In this document: piece after piece, positions 54,917-63,877 of the stretch
Layout: every line of letters begins with the position of its first letter
Numbering within the stretch: the stretch's first letter is position 1
Origin: Mangrovicoccus sp049603835
Lineage (GTDB): Bacteria; Pseudomonadota; Alphaproteobacteria; Rhodobacterales; Rhodobacteraceae
DNA length: 64,000 bases
Assembly: GCA_049603835.1 (NCBI GenBank)
Contig: JBMYSZ010000003.1
Span: 186,001-250,000, forward strand
Direction: 5' to 3'
The notes under the pieces: generated by a model
What the model saw: only the letters and a program-made list of their open reading frames with translations
Database searches by the model: none
What the model was told of the DNA's origin: nothing
Translations under genes and position numbers: made by a program

Positions 54917-54978
54917 AGACTACGGCATAGTGGTAAAGGATCAAGCGTCACGCGCGAGGAAGTGAACTGACCCTGCGG

Positions 54979-55521
54979 CTATTCGGGTTTGATTTCCACC
55001 GGAGGCGCGGCCGGAACCGGCAGGCCAGCTGCCCGCAGGCGCGCTTGTTCGGCTTGTTGGTCGAGGGACTGCTTTTTGTAGGACCGGAAATAGACATTTG
55101 TGTTGGCCCAACGCTCTGCCAATTTGCGGTTATTGGCCCGGCGATAATCCACATCTTCGGCATAAAGCGTTTCGCGGATCGCTGGATCGCGCCCTGCCCG
55201 GCCGGTTGCCGCCACTAAAGCCGCATCGCTTTGCGGAATGCCTTCGCGGTTTAGCGCGTCAGGATTGCCGCCCAAAGCCGCGATTGCATCGGCCACTGGC
55301 GTCGCATCGGCGCGATTAGTGCCGCCGGGTGTGGGAATCGGCAGCGTATCGGTTGAGCTGGGCGTTTGCAGCGGTTTCGCCGGGAGAACCAGGAATTCTT
55401 CGGGGCCTTTTTCGGTTTGGCGAAAGGCCATAAGATCGGGCGGGCCGTCTTTCTTGCTGCACGCCCCCAAAAGAGTGAGCGTTGCCAAAGATGCCGCTAT
55501 GATCCGCGCTATGCCTGCCAT
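54979..55521 (-). CDS. DUF3035 lipoprotein
   Basis: A 180-residue lipoprotein: signal peptide MAGIARIIAASLATLTLLGAC with lipobox LGAC (Cys21), then a Pro/Ala-rich stretch and ETLYAEDVDYRRANNR. This is the DUF3035 family, common beside lspA in Rhodobacteraceae; its function is unknown. It lies between lspA, which would process its signal peptide, and the M16 peptidases, so these may form an envelope-related operon. Confidence 0.82.
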   Translation of the reverse strand: MAGIARIIAASLATLTLLGACSKKDGPPDLMAFRQTEKGPEEFLVLPAKPLQTPSSTDTLPIPTPGGTNRADATPVADAIAALGGNPDALNREGIPQSDAALVAATGRAGRDPAIRETLYAEDVDYRRANNRKLAERWANTNVYFRSYKKQSLDQQAEQARLRAAGLPVPAAPPVEIKPE

Positions 55522-55573
55522 CTGAGTTCCCTGCCTCTGCTTGCGGCTTGTTTACCCCATCTTGCGGGGCGCG

Positions 55574-56050
55574 TCACTGTGCCTTTGCGTGATCACGCTG
55601 AGGTGGCCAAATTGCCAGGCCAATCGCGCCGACAAACACGCCAATATCGGCAATGTTAAATGTGTAGGGGTTCTGAATGCCGCAACAGGACATGTTTAAG
55701 AAATCCGCCACCGCGCCGTGAATTAGCCGGTCCAGCGCATTGCCCAAAGCCCCGCCGATGAGGATGCCAGCGAGGATATTGGGCAAGGGGCGGTGATCTT
55801 GGCGGGCCCAAAGAGCGACCCAGACACAGACCGCCGAGGCCAGAAAGATCAAGATCCAGCGCGCTAAATCGCCATAGCCATCGAGGAGCCCGAAATTAAC
55901 CCCGGTATTCCAGCCCATGCGGAAATTGAGATAAGGCGGAAATACGTCAATCGCGCCGTATTCCAGCAAATTTAGCTGGAACACGACCCAATATTTGCTC
56001 AGCTGGTCAATCGCCAGCATAGCCAGGGCGGTTACCCCCATGAAGCGCAT
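55574..56050 (-). CDS. lspA: Lipoprotein signal peptidase (SPase II)
   Basis: A 158-residue, four-helix inner-membrane aspartyl protease that cleaves prolipoproteins before the lipidated Cys. Catalytic residues are in GNALDRLIHGAVADFL (first Asp, near 111) and NIADIGVFVGAIGL (second Asp, near 135). The next gene downstream encodes a lipoprotein. It starts 15 nt after purH. Confidence 0.95.
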   Translation of the reverse strand: MRFMGVTALAMLAIDQLSKYWVVFQLNLLEYGAIDVFPPYLNFRMGWNTGVNFGLLDGYGDLARWILIFLASAVCVWVALWARQDHRPLPNILAGILIGGALGNALDRLIHGAVADFLNMSCCGIQNPYTFNIADIGVFVGAIGLAIWPPQRDHAKAQ

Positions 56051-56065
56051 GGCTAAGCCTTTGGG

Positions 56066-57649
56066 TTAGTGACGGAAATGGCGCATGCCGGTCAGCACCA
56101 TCGCCAGGCCGCGCTCATCCGCTGCGGCGATGACTTCGGCGTCGCGCATGGAGCCGCCCGGCTGGATCACAGCGGTGGCGCCGGCCTCGGCGGCGGTGAT
56201 GAGCCCATCGGCAAAGGGGAAGAACGCGTCAGACGCCACAACCGAGCCGTGGGTGGTCGGCGCGTCCAGGCCCATCACTTCGGCCATGTCTTGGGATTTG
56301 CGGGCGGCGATGCGCGTGCTGTCCACCCGGCTCATTTGCCCGGCGCCGACGCCCACGGTTGCCTGACCTTTCGCATAAACGATGGCGTTGGATTTCACAT
56401 GTTTGGCCACGCGCCACGCAAAGAGCAGATCCTGCAATTCTTCATCGCTGGGGGCGCGCTTGGTGGCGACGGTCAGATCCTCGGCGGTGATCCGCCCATT
56501 ATCCTTGGTTTGCACCAAGAACCCGCCGGACACCTGACGCATAGTGGTGGCCGCGGCAGTCGGATCGGGCAGACCGCCAGTGACCAGCAGGCGAAGATTT
56601 TTCTTCGCGGCAAAGATTTTGCGCGCCTCGTCATCTGCATCCGGGGCAATCACCACCTCGGTAAAGATTTCGGCGATTTTTGCCGCGGTGGCGCCATCCA
56701 GCACTTGGTTCAGCGCGATGATCCCACCGAAAGCCGAGGTCCGGTCGCAGTCAAAAGCGCGGGAATAGGCCTCTTCCAGGCTGTCACCACGAGCGACACC
56801 ACAGGGATTGGCATGTTTGATGATCGCGCAGGCCGGACCATCTTCGGGGGCGAATTCCGAGACCAGCTCATAAGCGGCGTCAGTGTCGTTGATATTATTG
56901 TAAGACAGCTCTTTGCCCTGAAGCTGCAGCGCAGTCGCCACGCCCGGACGGTTCGAGCCATCCAGATAGAAGGCGGCTTTCTGATGCGGGTTCTCGCCAT
57001 AGCGCAGGGTTTGGGCGATGCGACCAGCGAAAGCGGCGCGGCGCGGTTCCGCAACTTCCAGAGCTTTGGCCATCCAGCCCGAAACCGCCGCGTCATAAGC
57101 AGCCGTCCGGCCATAAGCGGTCATGGCCAGTTTCTGGCGAAATGCATAGCTGGTGCCGCCTTCGTCCAGTTCCGCCAGCAGCGGTTCGTAATCTTCGGGA
57201 TCCGTGATCACAGCCACATGCGCGTGGTTTTTCGCCGCCGCACGGATCATTGCCGGGCCGCCGATATCGATATTTTCGATACATTCATCATAGGGCGCGT
57301 CTTTGGCGGCGGTTGCCTCAAACGGGTAAAGATTGACCACCAAAATATCGATCGCGCCGATACTGTGGTTTTTCATGGCTGCCACATGTTCGGGATTGTC
57401 GCGCAGGGCGAGCAAACCACCATGGACTTTCGGATGCAGGGTTTTGACCCGGCCATCCATCATTTCCGGGAAACCCGTGACATTGGCCACATCCATGACC
57501 TCTAGCCCGGCTTCGCGCAGCGCCTTGGCCGTGCCGCCGGTAGACAGAAGCGTGATCCCGCGCTCTGCCAGAGCTTTGCCCAGCTCCGTGAGCCCGGTTT
57601 TGTCAGAAACGGAGAGGAGCGCGGTAGTCGGGCGAACGAGATCGGTCAT
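56066..57649 (-). CDS. purH: PurH, AICAR formyltransferase / IMP cyclohydrolase
   Basis: A 527-residue bifunctional enzyme for the last two steps of IMP synthesis. The N-terminal MGS-like cyclohydrolase part has LLSVSDKTGLTELGKAL and LLSTGGTAKALREAG (about 12-45) and KTLHPKVHGGLLALRD; the C-terminal transformylase has KHANPCGVA (with the catalytic Lys-His) and RVDSTRIAARKS. AAGGA lies upstream of the ATG. It lies between lspA and a heparinase-like gene in a minus-strand run. Confidence 0.97.
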   Translation of the reverse strand: MTDLVRPTTALLSVSDKTGLTELGKALAERGITLLSTGGTAKALREAGLEVMDVANVTGFPEMMDGRVKTLHPKVHGGLLALRDNPEHVAAMKNHSIGAIDILVVNLYPFEATAAKDAPYDECIENIDIGGPAMIRAAAKNHAHVAVITDPEDYEPLLAELDEGGTSYAFRQKLAMTAYGRTAAYDAAVSGWMAKALEVAEPRRAAFAGRIAQTLRYGENPHQKAAFYLDGSNRPGVATALQLQGKELSYNNINDTDAAYELVSEFAPEDGPACAIIKHANPCGVARGDSLEEAYSRAFDCDRTSAFGGIIALNQVLDGATAAKIAEIFTEVVIAPDADDEARKIFAAKKNLRLLVTGGLPDPTAAATTMRQVSGGFLVQTKDNGRITAEDLTVATKRAPSDEELQDLLFAWRVAKHVKSNAIVYAKGQATVGVGAGQMSRVDSTRIAARKSQDMAEVMGLDAPTTHGSVVASDAFFPFADGLITAAEAGATAVIQPGGSMRDAEVIAAADERGLAMVLTGMRHFRH

Positions 57650-57665
57650 AACAGGTCCTTAGAAA

Positions 57666-59426
57666 CTAGCTCATATCGGTCAGCTGCGCCGGCTCGTCCC
57701 GAGAAATATCGCGGATCGCTGGGCCGGAGGCTTGCGCTTTGGCGAGGCTCCAAGTGATAGCGGTCGCGTGATCCTGGGCGCGGGCGTGCAGGACGATCTG
57801 CAAACACGGCACGGGTGCGGAGCGCGTTTGATCCAAGAAGACGCTGGGGTCAAGGCTTAGCCGCGCGTTAGACGCATGTCGAAAGATCCAAAGTTCGCCA
57901 GATTTCAGCATAAGCGAGGCCGCCGTACCACCTAAGTCGATAGAAGCGGTCACATCTGGGTGCAAATGAAAGCGGATCGAAAAGGGAATGCCGGGGCCTT
58001 GGGGGTCATCGCGGCTGCCTTCTAGCAGGCGGTCAAAGCGGCGAATATCAGTTTCCGTTACGGCGGTCAGCACATCTTCGCCCATAAGCGCGCGGCCATC
58101 TTCGCCTAGATCCAAGCGGCGCACATGGATGAGCCCATGACTGGTTTCATAACCATTATGACCCGCAACGATACTGGCCGGGCCGCGATGGCGTTCTTCG
58201 TCAACCTCGACCACTGTTGGGCCTTCGACCAGAAAATCCGCATCTGTCCGGCTGCCCCCTAGGCGCGACGAAGAAAAACCCTCGATCCCCAGAGTGGAAT
58301 GGGACGGCGTCGCCCGCGAAGCGCGTTGCCATTCCTCGCCAAAAGCCGCGCCAGAGCCACAATTAACGATCAAAGGCCGTCGCCCGGAGGTCAGCTCAAA
58401 AGCTAGGGTGCTGGCATGGGCTTGCCGCGCATTTGGCCCCATAAAAGGGGGCGCTGCATCCATAATAGCGGTGGTTCGCCCGCGGCTTAGGCGAGCATAG
58501 CCCATGGACAGACCTTCGGGCCGGCGGGACCGGACCCCGGCACTGGCCAGGGCCCAGTCAAGCTTGCCATCTGCGCTACGATCCCCGCCGTGAAACCGGG
58601 CCAAGCCGCCATCTGCGTGGCGCAGCGCGCGCAGGGTTGGGGCGATCCGTTCTATGGCTTTGCGATGCTGGGTCTGCGCCATGAGCCCCGCCTCGGTCAA
58701 AGCCAGATCGGCAAAAACCAAATGGGTGAATAATGCCAGCAACTCCGAGGGGTTGCGGCTTTCTACACTGCCATTTTCGTCTATGTGATCGGCGCAGTAT
58801 TGTTCCAAAGCCTGGATGCCCGGACGCACGGCTGGTTCCATCTTTTGCAGGCTCAGCCCCGCATAGATCATGCCGCATAAGGTCTCAAATCTCGGTAGGC
58901 CCTCATCCGATCCGGGCCAAGTTTTCGTCAGATACAGGGTATGCCGGGTCAGCGCCTTGCGGAATAGCCGCAGCGGTTTTGGTCCCCAACCGCGTTCTAG
59001 CATTTGCGCGTGATTGATCATTCGCATCAGGCGCCGCGCGGCGATTTCCGGCGACCAGGCAACAGCCAGCGGACCGGGCCGCAAAAGCCAGCTATGCACC
59101 CAATTGCGGGCCAGTTCTTCGGCCTCGGAATTGCCCAAAGCCGCCAGATCATCAAGCCAGGTGAACCCGTGCCGGGTCATGTCAAAACCGATTACGGGGG
59201 GCTCAATTTGCCAAATCGAGCTTTGCAAAGCTTCGACCCGCTGGCCATCGAAATGGAAAATTCCAGCGCAAAGCTGCCGCCCGGTCTCAATCGACCCAAT
59301 CATTCGCGGCTCTGGCGGATGGGCGAAAATACCGGGGCGCGCCTGCCAGCCGGTGATCCGGTAGTGCCAAGCGCTTGCACCGATGCCGCCACGCATTATC
59401 CCGCGCCGCTGATCTGTCACGTCCAT
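57666..59426 (-). CDS. Heparinase II/III family protein
   Basis: A 586-residue protein of the heparinase II/III-like group. The N-terminal half is an all-helical toroid (WVHSWLLRPGPLAVAWSPEIAARR near 100), and the C-terminal half, from LIVNCGSGAAFGEEWQRASRATPSHSTLGIEG, is beta-rich with the conserved HSTL-type motif. The substrate is unknown; in Rhodobacteraceae it lies by purH and rsmB and has no lyase evidence. ATG at 59426 is used; GTG at 59420 has a better-spaced AGG. No signal peptide was seen. Confidence 0.8.
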   Translation of the reverse strand: MDVTDQRRGIMRGGIGASAWHYRITGWQARPGIFAHPPEPRMIGSIETGRQLCAGIFHFDGQRVEALQSSIWQIEPPVIGFDMTRHGFTWLDDLAALGNSEAEELARNWVHSWLLRPGPLAVAWSPEIAARRLMRMINHAQMLERGWGPKPLRLFRKALTRHTLYLTKTWPGSDEGLPRFETLCGMIYAGLSLQKMEPAVRPGIQALEQYCADHIDENGSVESRNPSELLALFTHLVFADLALTEAGLMAQTQHRKAIERIAPTLRALRHADGGLARFHGGDRSADGKLDWALASAGVRSRRPEGLSMGYARLSRGRTTAIMDAAPPFMGPNARQAHASTLAFELTSGRRPLIVNCGSGAAFGEEWQRASRATPSHSTLGIEGFSSSRLGGSRTDADFLVEGPTVVEVDEERHRGPASIVAGHNGYETSHGLIHVRRLDLGEDGRALMGEDVLTAVTETDIRRFDRLLEGSRDDPQGPGIPFSIRFHLHPDVTASIDLGGTAASLMLKSGELWIFRHASNARLSLDPSVFLDQTRSAPVPCLQIVLHARAQDHATAITWSLAKAQASGPAIRDISRDEPAQLTDMS

Positions 59427-59449
59427 CCTGCCATGATTGCGATCCAATC

Positions 59450-59461
59450 TTCGTTAACGAA
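59450..59461. promoter_or_regulatory. Palindrome TTCGTTAACGAA between rsmB and the heparinase gene
   Basis: A perfect 12-bp palindrome in the 79-nt gap upstream of the heparinase-like gene. Possible operator. The core TTAAC is shared with CtrA half-sites but no second half at N7 is present. Confidence 0.3.
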
Positions 59462-59505
59462 TCATAAGTCGGCGCTAACGGCCTGTCATGGATCAAAAGC
59501 AGGGA

Positions 59506-60819
59506 TCAGTCAGCTTTCTGTAAATTTGCGATAAAAAATCCATCCATTCCGCCACGTTCCGACCAGAAATCCGGGCGCAGACGTAGACCTTGGGGGGATA
59601 GGGCCTCTGACGGCAGGCCTAACGTCACGGGATCTGGGCTCAGCGCGCGTAGATCTGGGTGGCGGGCGAGGGCGGCGGTGATCTGGTCTTCGCCCTCTGC
59701 GGGGAGCAGCGAGCAGGTGCAATAGACGAGCTGGCCACCCGGGCGCAGCAGGCCTAGCGCGTGATCGAGCATCTCAGATTGCAGCGCGGTCAGGCTTTCC
59801 AAATTGCCGGCCTCTTTGGCGAAGGGCAGGTCCGGATGGCGGCGCAGCGTGCCGGTGGCGCTACAAGGCGCATCGAGCAGGATTTTGTCAAAGGGACCAT
59901 CCGTTGTCTCCAGGGCATCTGCAACGTGCAATTCGGCCTGCAATTTGGTGCGCGCAAGGTTTTCTGTGACTTGGGACATGCGATAGGCATTGCTATCGAC
60001 CGCCGTCACCTGGGCGCCGGTTGCGGCAAGCTGCATGGTTTTGCCACCTGGCGCGGCGCAGAGATCAAGCACTCTATCCCCAGCAGAGGGGGCCAGCCAG
60101 CGCGCCGGGATCGCGGCGGCGGCATCTTGGACCCACCAATCGCCCGCCTCAAAACCGGGCAGGGCGGTCACCTGGGCACCGGCTTGCAAACGGATAGAAC
60201 CCGTGGGCAAGAGCTCCGCCTCAAGGGTTTTAGCCAAAGCCTCGGCCTGGGTGGGGTCTTTGGGCGTAAGATCCAAAGGCGGAGTTTGCGCATGGGCACG
60301 GGTAAAGGCCTGCACCGCTGCGGCGCCATAAGCATCGCGCAAAGGTGCAGACAGCCATTTGGGCAGGGCGGTTGGTTGATAAGTATGCCAACGCGGAATC
60401 GCCTCTTCACTGGCGCGGCGCAGCACGGCATTAACCAAACCCGAGGCTTTGCCATGTTTGCCTTGTTCGCGGGTCAGGGCGACGGCGGCATTGACGATGC
60501 CATGGGCGGCATCAAGATCGAGGGTCAGCTCGACCATAGCCACCAGCAGGATTGACTGAATTTCTGGGGCAGGGCGCCGTTGCAGGAACGGTTTTAGCGC
60601 GGCCTGGATCCGTCCGTGATGACGCAAGGCCAATGTCGCTAGCCTTTGGGCGCGGGCCTGATCGCCGGGAGAGAGACTATCGAGCCGGGCGGCGTCGCGG
60701 CTACGGGCATCGCTAAGCAAAGCGCGATCGCGGATCACGGCAAGGACAAGAGCGCTGGCTGCACGGCGCGCGGCAAGCCCGGCGCTGCTGGGACGATTGG
60801 TGTTCTTGAGATCAGTCAT
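59506..60819 (-). CDS. rsmB: RsmB, 16S rRNA m5C methyltransferase
   Basis: A 437-residue SAM methyltransferase for C967 of 16S rRNA. Residues 15-150 form a NusB-like RNA-binding domain (GKASGLVNAVLRR). The catalytic domain has VLDLCAAPGGKTMQLA (about 245), DAPCSATGTLRRHPDL with one catalytic Cys and LVYCTCSLLPAEGEDQI with the TCS Cys nucleophile. Both cysteines are intact. It is divergent from the SdhAF4-type gene by 46 nt. Confidence 0.94.
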   Translation of the reverse strand: MTDLKNTNRPSSAGLAARRAASALVLAVIRDRALLSDARSRDAARLDSLSPGDQARAQRLATLALRHHGRIQAALKPFLQRRPAPEIQSILLVAMVELTLDLDAAHGIVNAAVALTREQGKHGKASGLVNAVLRRASEEAIPRWHTYQPTALPKWLSAPLRDAYGAAAVQAFTRAHAQTPPLDLTPKDPTQAEALAKTLEAELLPTGSIRLQAGAQVTALPGFEAGDWWVQDAAAAIPARWLAPSAGDRVLDLCAAPGGKTMQLAATGAQVTAVDSNAYRMSQVTENLARTKLQAELHVADALETTDGPFDKILLDAPCSATGTLRRHPDLPFAKEAGNLESLTALQSEMLDHALGLLRPGGQLVYCTCSLLPAEGEDQITAALARHPDLRALSPDPVTLGLPSEALSPQGLRLRPDFWSERGGMDGFFIANLQKAD

Positions 60820-60865
60820 TTGCGGCGTATATCATGGCGGAAATTAGCGACAAGGAAATCCGGCC

Positions 60866-61063
60866 ATGTCCGAAGATGAGAAGACCCCCGAGCTAGATAT
60901 CTCTGAGCTCCCACCAGCGGCGCAGCGTGCTTTGGCCGAGGCGGAGGCGCGCCGCAAAGCCGCCGAAGAACTGGCCCTTGCGCCGGAGCTTGGCGGCCGG
61001 GATGGGCCAGAGCCTGTGCGCTATGGCGATTGGGAGAAAAAGGGCCTGGCCATCGATTTCTGA
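60866..61063 (+). CDS. DUF1674 / SdhAF4-type succinate dehydrogenase assembly factor
   Basis: A 65-residue protein. The C-terminal GGRDGPEPVRYGDWEKKG followed by D-F is the DUF1674 signature, shared with eukaryotic SDHAF4, which helps flavinated SdhA assemble and suppresses ROS. The first half is a charged helix (ALAEAEARRKAAEEL). AAGGA lies 9 nt before the ATG. No sdh genes adjoin it; the role is inferred from the family. Confidence 0.85.
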   Translation: MSEDEKTPELDISELPPAAQRALAEAEARRKAAEELALAPELGGRDGPEPVRYGDWEKKGLAIDF

Positions 61064-61105
61064 GCGTTTGGCCTAGGGATTTCACGTTTTCCCCCAGCCA
61101 AAGAG

Positions 61106-61126
61106 CCACCGGGTCAAGCCCGGTGG
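61106..61126. terminator. Bidirectional hairpin between convergent genes
   Basis: Perfect 8-bp GC-rich stem CCACCGGG-tcaag-CCCGGTGG in the 149-nt gap between the SdhAF4-type gene and the convergent small secreted protein. No T-run, so Rho or the hairpin alone must act. Nothing else coding is seen in the gap. Confidence 0.45.
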
Positions 61127-61212
61127 GCGGTCAATTAGGGCCAGCTGAGCACGTCATCCGTTGAATGCCGAAAAGGGATCACGCGATGCCCTATAGCTTT
61201 TGCCGAAACGCT

Positions 61213-61572
61213 TTAATGCAGTCGGAAATCCGCCTTTTGCCCGCTGCCTCGATCCGACTGGAACCGGATCTTTCCCCCGGCAAGGGATACTTCCTGACAA
61301 TTATACGGAAATTCCTGCGCACCCCAGGCGAGATCGCGGCAGAAATAGCCATTTTGCCAGCGCCAGGCCCCTGTCACAGCTTTGCCAAAAGCGCGGCCTT
61401 GAATTTCGCCCGCCGGGGTCACGGTCAGCCGAATACCGGTTAAGCGCAGCTCTCTGCCCTTGACGGTTTCTATAAAGTCCTGTTTTCTATCGATTTTTCG
61501 GAACGCCTCCGCCCAGGCGGGAAGGGCGATGGCGGTTAGGAAAAGTGCGGTCAGATAGATCTTGGTCGTCAT
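61213..61572 (-). CDS. Small secreted protein of unknown function
   Basis: A 119-residue protein with a clear signal peptide (MTTKIYLTALFLTAIALPAWA, cleaved near residue 21). The mature part is beta-rich with two Cys (YFCRDLAWG and FPYNCQEV) that could form one disulfide, and WRWQNGYFCR is distinctive. Rhodobacteraceae relatives next to dapB are often mislabelled dihydrodipicolinate reductase, but no DapB motif is present. GGAGG lies 6 nt before the ATG. Its TAA stop runs into AGCGTTTCGG, like the miniature-element end. Confidence 0.8.
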   Translation of the reverse strand: MTTKIYLTALFLTAIALPAWAEAFRKIDRKQDFIETVKGRELRLTGIRLTVTPAGEIQGRAFGKAVTGAWRWQNGYFCRDLAWGAQEFPYNCQEVSLAGGKIRFQSDRGSGQKADFRLH

Positions 61573-61623
61573 CGCAGCCTCCGGTTGGGATCCTAGAGGC
61601 TACGCAGTCACGGCCTGGGCGGA

Positions 61624-62436
61624 TCACTCTAGCCCGAGCACATCCATCATAGAATAGTGACCAGGAGCTTTATCCTGGCCCCAAAGCGCGGCTTTCAGCG
61701 CTCCGCGCGAAAAGACCCGGCGGTCCGAGGCCACGTGGCGCAGGGTCAGGCGCTCCCCATCGGCGGCAAAGATCACATCATGTTCGCCAACGATATCGCC
61801 GCCCCGGATCACCGAAAAGCCGATTGTGCCCTGGGGGCGGGGTTCGCGACGCTCTTCGCGGCCTTTATCGGTGATATCAGCCAGAGCTTTGCCCCGACCC
61901 TCTGCCGCGGCCTCACCCAACATCAAAGCCGTGCCGGAAGGTGCATCGACCTTGTGACGGTGATGCGCCTCTACGATTTCAATGTCGTAATCTTCGTCCA
62001 AAGCGCTGGACACGCGCCGCGCGAGGCTCATGAGCAAATTAACCCCGAGACTCATATTCCCGGCCCGAACCACAACCGCATGATGGCTGGCCGCATCGAT
62101 TTTGGTGATATCAGCCTGGGAAAACCCAGTCGTCCCGATCACATGCGCGGCCCGCGCCTGGGCCGCCAAAGCCGCGATTTCCACCGTATGGGCGGGGGTG
62201 GTGAAATCGATCACCGCCTGAGCTTTGGCCAGCGCCTCTAGAGGATCACACGTAAAAACAACACCTTGCGGCCCCATTCCAAGCGCTTCGCCCACATCGC
62301 GGCCCAGCCAGTCATGGCCATCGCGCAACAAAGCCCCCACAAGCCGGGCCTTGTCGCTTTCTAACACGGTTCGAACCAGCATCTGGCCCATCCGGCCCGC
62401 AGCCCCTGTGATCACAATTCCTGGCATCTCGGTCAT
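61624..62436 (-). CDS. dapB: 4-hydroxy-tetrahydrodipicolinate reductase
   Basis: A 270-residue reductase of lysine and diaminopimelate synthesis. VITGAAGRMGQMLVRTV (about 7-23) binds NAD(P)H, IGTTGFSQAD is the next loop and EAHHRHKVDAPSGTAL (about 155-170) holds the catalytic His pair and Lys. It is followed by the small secreted-protein gene and is divergent from rbfA. Confidence 0.96.
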   Translation of the reverse strand: MTEMPGIVITGAAGRMGQMLVRTVLESDKARLVGALLRDGHDWLGRDVGEALGMGPQGVVFTCDPLEALAKAQAVIDFTTPAHTVEIAALAAQARAAHVIGTTGFSQADITKIDAASHHAVVVRAGNMSLGVNLLMSLARRVSSALDEDYDIEIVEAHHRHKVDAPSGTALMLGEAAAEGRGKALADITDKGREERREPRPQGTIGFSVIRGGDIVGEHDVIFAADGERLTLRHVASDRRVFSRGALKAALWGQDKAPGHYSMMDVLGLE

Positions 62437-62538
62437 GGCGGTCTCTCTCGATCTGATATTCCGCTTTCTTTACTTTGTGCTGTCAGGCTTGGCAAAGGCC
62501 TGTTGCGGCAGGTTGTCCAATCAATTATGTGCGGCTGC

Positions 62539-62937
62539 ATGGCAAAAAATAAGCATCATGACGGGCCGGGCCCGTCCCAACGCCAGCTTCGCGTGGGCGA
62601 ACTTATCCGACGTAGTCTGTCGGATTGTCTGTTGCGGGGCGAGGTCCATGACCCGGAGCTGAACGCGATGTCGATCACAGTGGGCGAAGTGCGCACCTCG
62701 CCGGATCTGCGCGTGGCCACGGCCTATGTGCTGCCATTGGGCGGGAAAGGTGCCGAAGAGGCGCTGGTGGCGTTGCGGCGCAACAAAAGCGAGCTGCGCC
62801 GCGCTGTGGCTAAGGGGATGAGCCTGAAATTCTCCCCTGAATTGCGGTTTCAGATTGATGAAACTTTTGACCGTATGGATGAGACACGGCGGTTATTTGA
62901 CCAAAAAAATGTGCGTCGGGATTTAGAGGACGAGTAA
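62539..62937 (+). CDS. rbfA: RbfA, ribosome-binding factor A
   Basis: A 132-residue 30S maturation and cold-adaptation factor with a KH-like fold. RQLRVGELIRRSLSDCLLRG near the start, ITVGEVRTSPDLRVATAYVLPLG in the middle and LKFSPELRFQIDETFDRMDE near the end are typical. ATG at 62539 (MAKNKHHDGPG) is preferred over the frame from 62503. TAA and the truB ATG are adjacent, so the two are co-translated. Confidence 0.93.
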   Translation: MAKNKHHDGPGPSQRQLRVGELIRRSLSDCLLRGEVHDPELNAMSITVGEVRTSPDLRVATAYVLPLGGKGAEEALVALRRNKSELRRAVAKGMSLKFSPELRFQIDETFDRMDETRRLFDQKNVRRDLEDE

Positions 62938-63846
62938 ATGGGGCGTCGGAAAAAGGGGCGGGATATCCATGGCTGGTTGGTCGTGGATAAACCGGCAGGT
63001 ATTACGTCGAATGCGGTGGTAAATAAGGTCCGTTGGGCTTTTGACGCAAAGAAAGCCGGGCATGCCGGCACGCTCGACCCGGCGGCAACCGGCGTTTTGG
63101 CGGTGGCTTTGGGCGAAGCGACCAAAACCGTGCCATTTGTGACCGATGCGCTGAAATCCTATCGTTTTACGGTACGGCTGGGCCAGGCGACAAATACCGA
63201 TGATGCGGAGGGCGAGGTGATCGGCGAAAGCGATCTGCGCCCGACCGATGCGGAGATCACTGCTGAACTCGCCAGTTTCCGCGGTGATATCATGCAAGTC
63301 CCGCCGAAATTTTCGGCTGTGAAAATCGATGGCGAACGCGCTTATGCTTTGGCCCGTGATGGTGAGGATATCGAATTGGCGGCGCGGGCACTTTTCGTGG
63401 AAAGCCTAGAGCTGGTCGGTCGCGAAGATGCGGATCACGTCACCCTGGAAATGGTGTGTGGCAAGGGCGGTTATGTGCGCTCGATTGCCCGCGATCTGGG
63501 CGAGACTCTGGGCTGTTTGGGCCATGTGCGCGAGCTGCGGCGGGTCTGGTCTGGTCCGTTTGACGCCGAAGAGGGCGTGTCCATGGAGCAGATCGAAGAG
63601 CTGGCCCGCACATCCGAGATTGATGAGTTGCTGATGCCATTGGAAATCGGCTTGGCCGATCTGCCGCATTTGCCATGTAACGAGGCCGGCGCGGTGCGGA
63701 TGAAAAACGGCAATCCGGGGCTGGTGCTAAGTTCGGATGCGGATTTCGGGGAAGAGGCCTGGGCCAGTCACCAAGGTCGGCCAATTGCCGTGGGTGTCTA
63801 TAAGGCCGGGATGCTGCATCCCAGCCGGGTGTTTAACTTAACCTAG
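62938..63846 (+). CDS. truB: TruB, tRNA pseudouridine-55 synthase
   Basis: A 302-residue synthase that makes pseudouridine 55 in the T loop. The start GRDIHGWLVVDKPAGITSNAVV and KAGHAGTLDPAATGVL (about 42-57, catalytic Asp) are diagnostic, with YRFTVRLGQATNTDDAEG and GGYVRSIARDLGE further on. It directly follows rbfA with no gap. A hairpin follows its stop. Confidence 0.97.
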   Translation: MGRRKKGRDIHGWLVVDKPAGITSNAVVNKVRWAFDAKKAGHAGTLDPAATGVLAVALGEATKTVPFVTDALKSYRFTVRLGQATNTDDAEGEVIGESDLRPTDAEITAELASFRGDIMQVPPKFSAVKIDGERAYALARDGEDIELAARALFVESLELVGREDADHVTLEMVCGKGGYVRSIARDLGETLGCLGHVRELRRVWSGPFDAEEGVSMEQIEELARTSEIDELLMPLEIGLADLPHLPCNEAGAVRMKNGNPGLVLSSDADFGEEAWASHQGRPIAVGVYKAGMLHPSRVFNLT

Positions 63847-63862
63847 GGCCTTCTGCGTCTAA

Positions 63863-63877
63863 GCGAAACGCTTTCGC
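63863..63877. terminator. Hairpin after truB, shared with the convergent partial gene
   Basis: GCGAAA-CGC-TTTCGC, a perfect 6-bp stem with a 3-nt loop between truB and the gene at the right edge. No T-run on either strand. Confidence 0.4.

Noticed and set aside
56069..57505. A 478-codon open frame on the + strand
   Set aside because: It is antisense to purH, which has full family motifs on the other strand; the translation is rich in His and Arg with no recognisable domain. An artefact of GC-rich codon use.
61213..61572. Dihydrodipicolinate reductase fragment
   Set aside because: No DapB motif is present and the protein has its own signal peptide and ribosome site; the complete dapB is the next gene.
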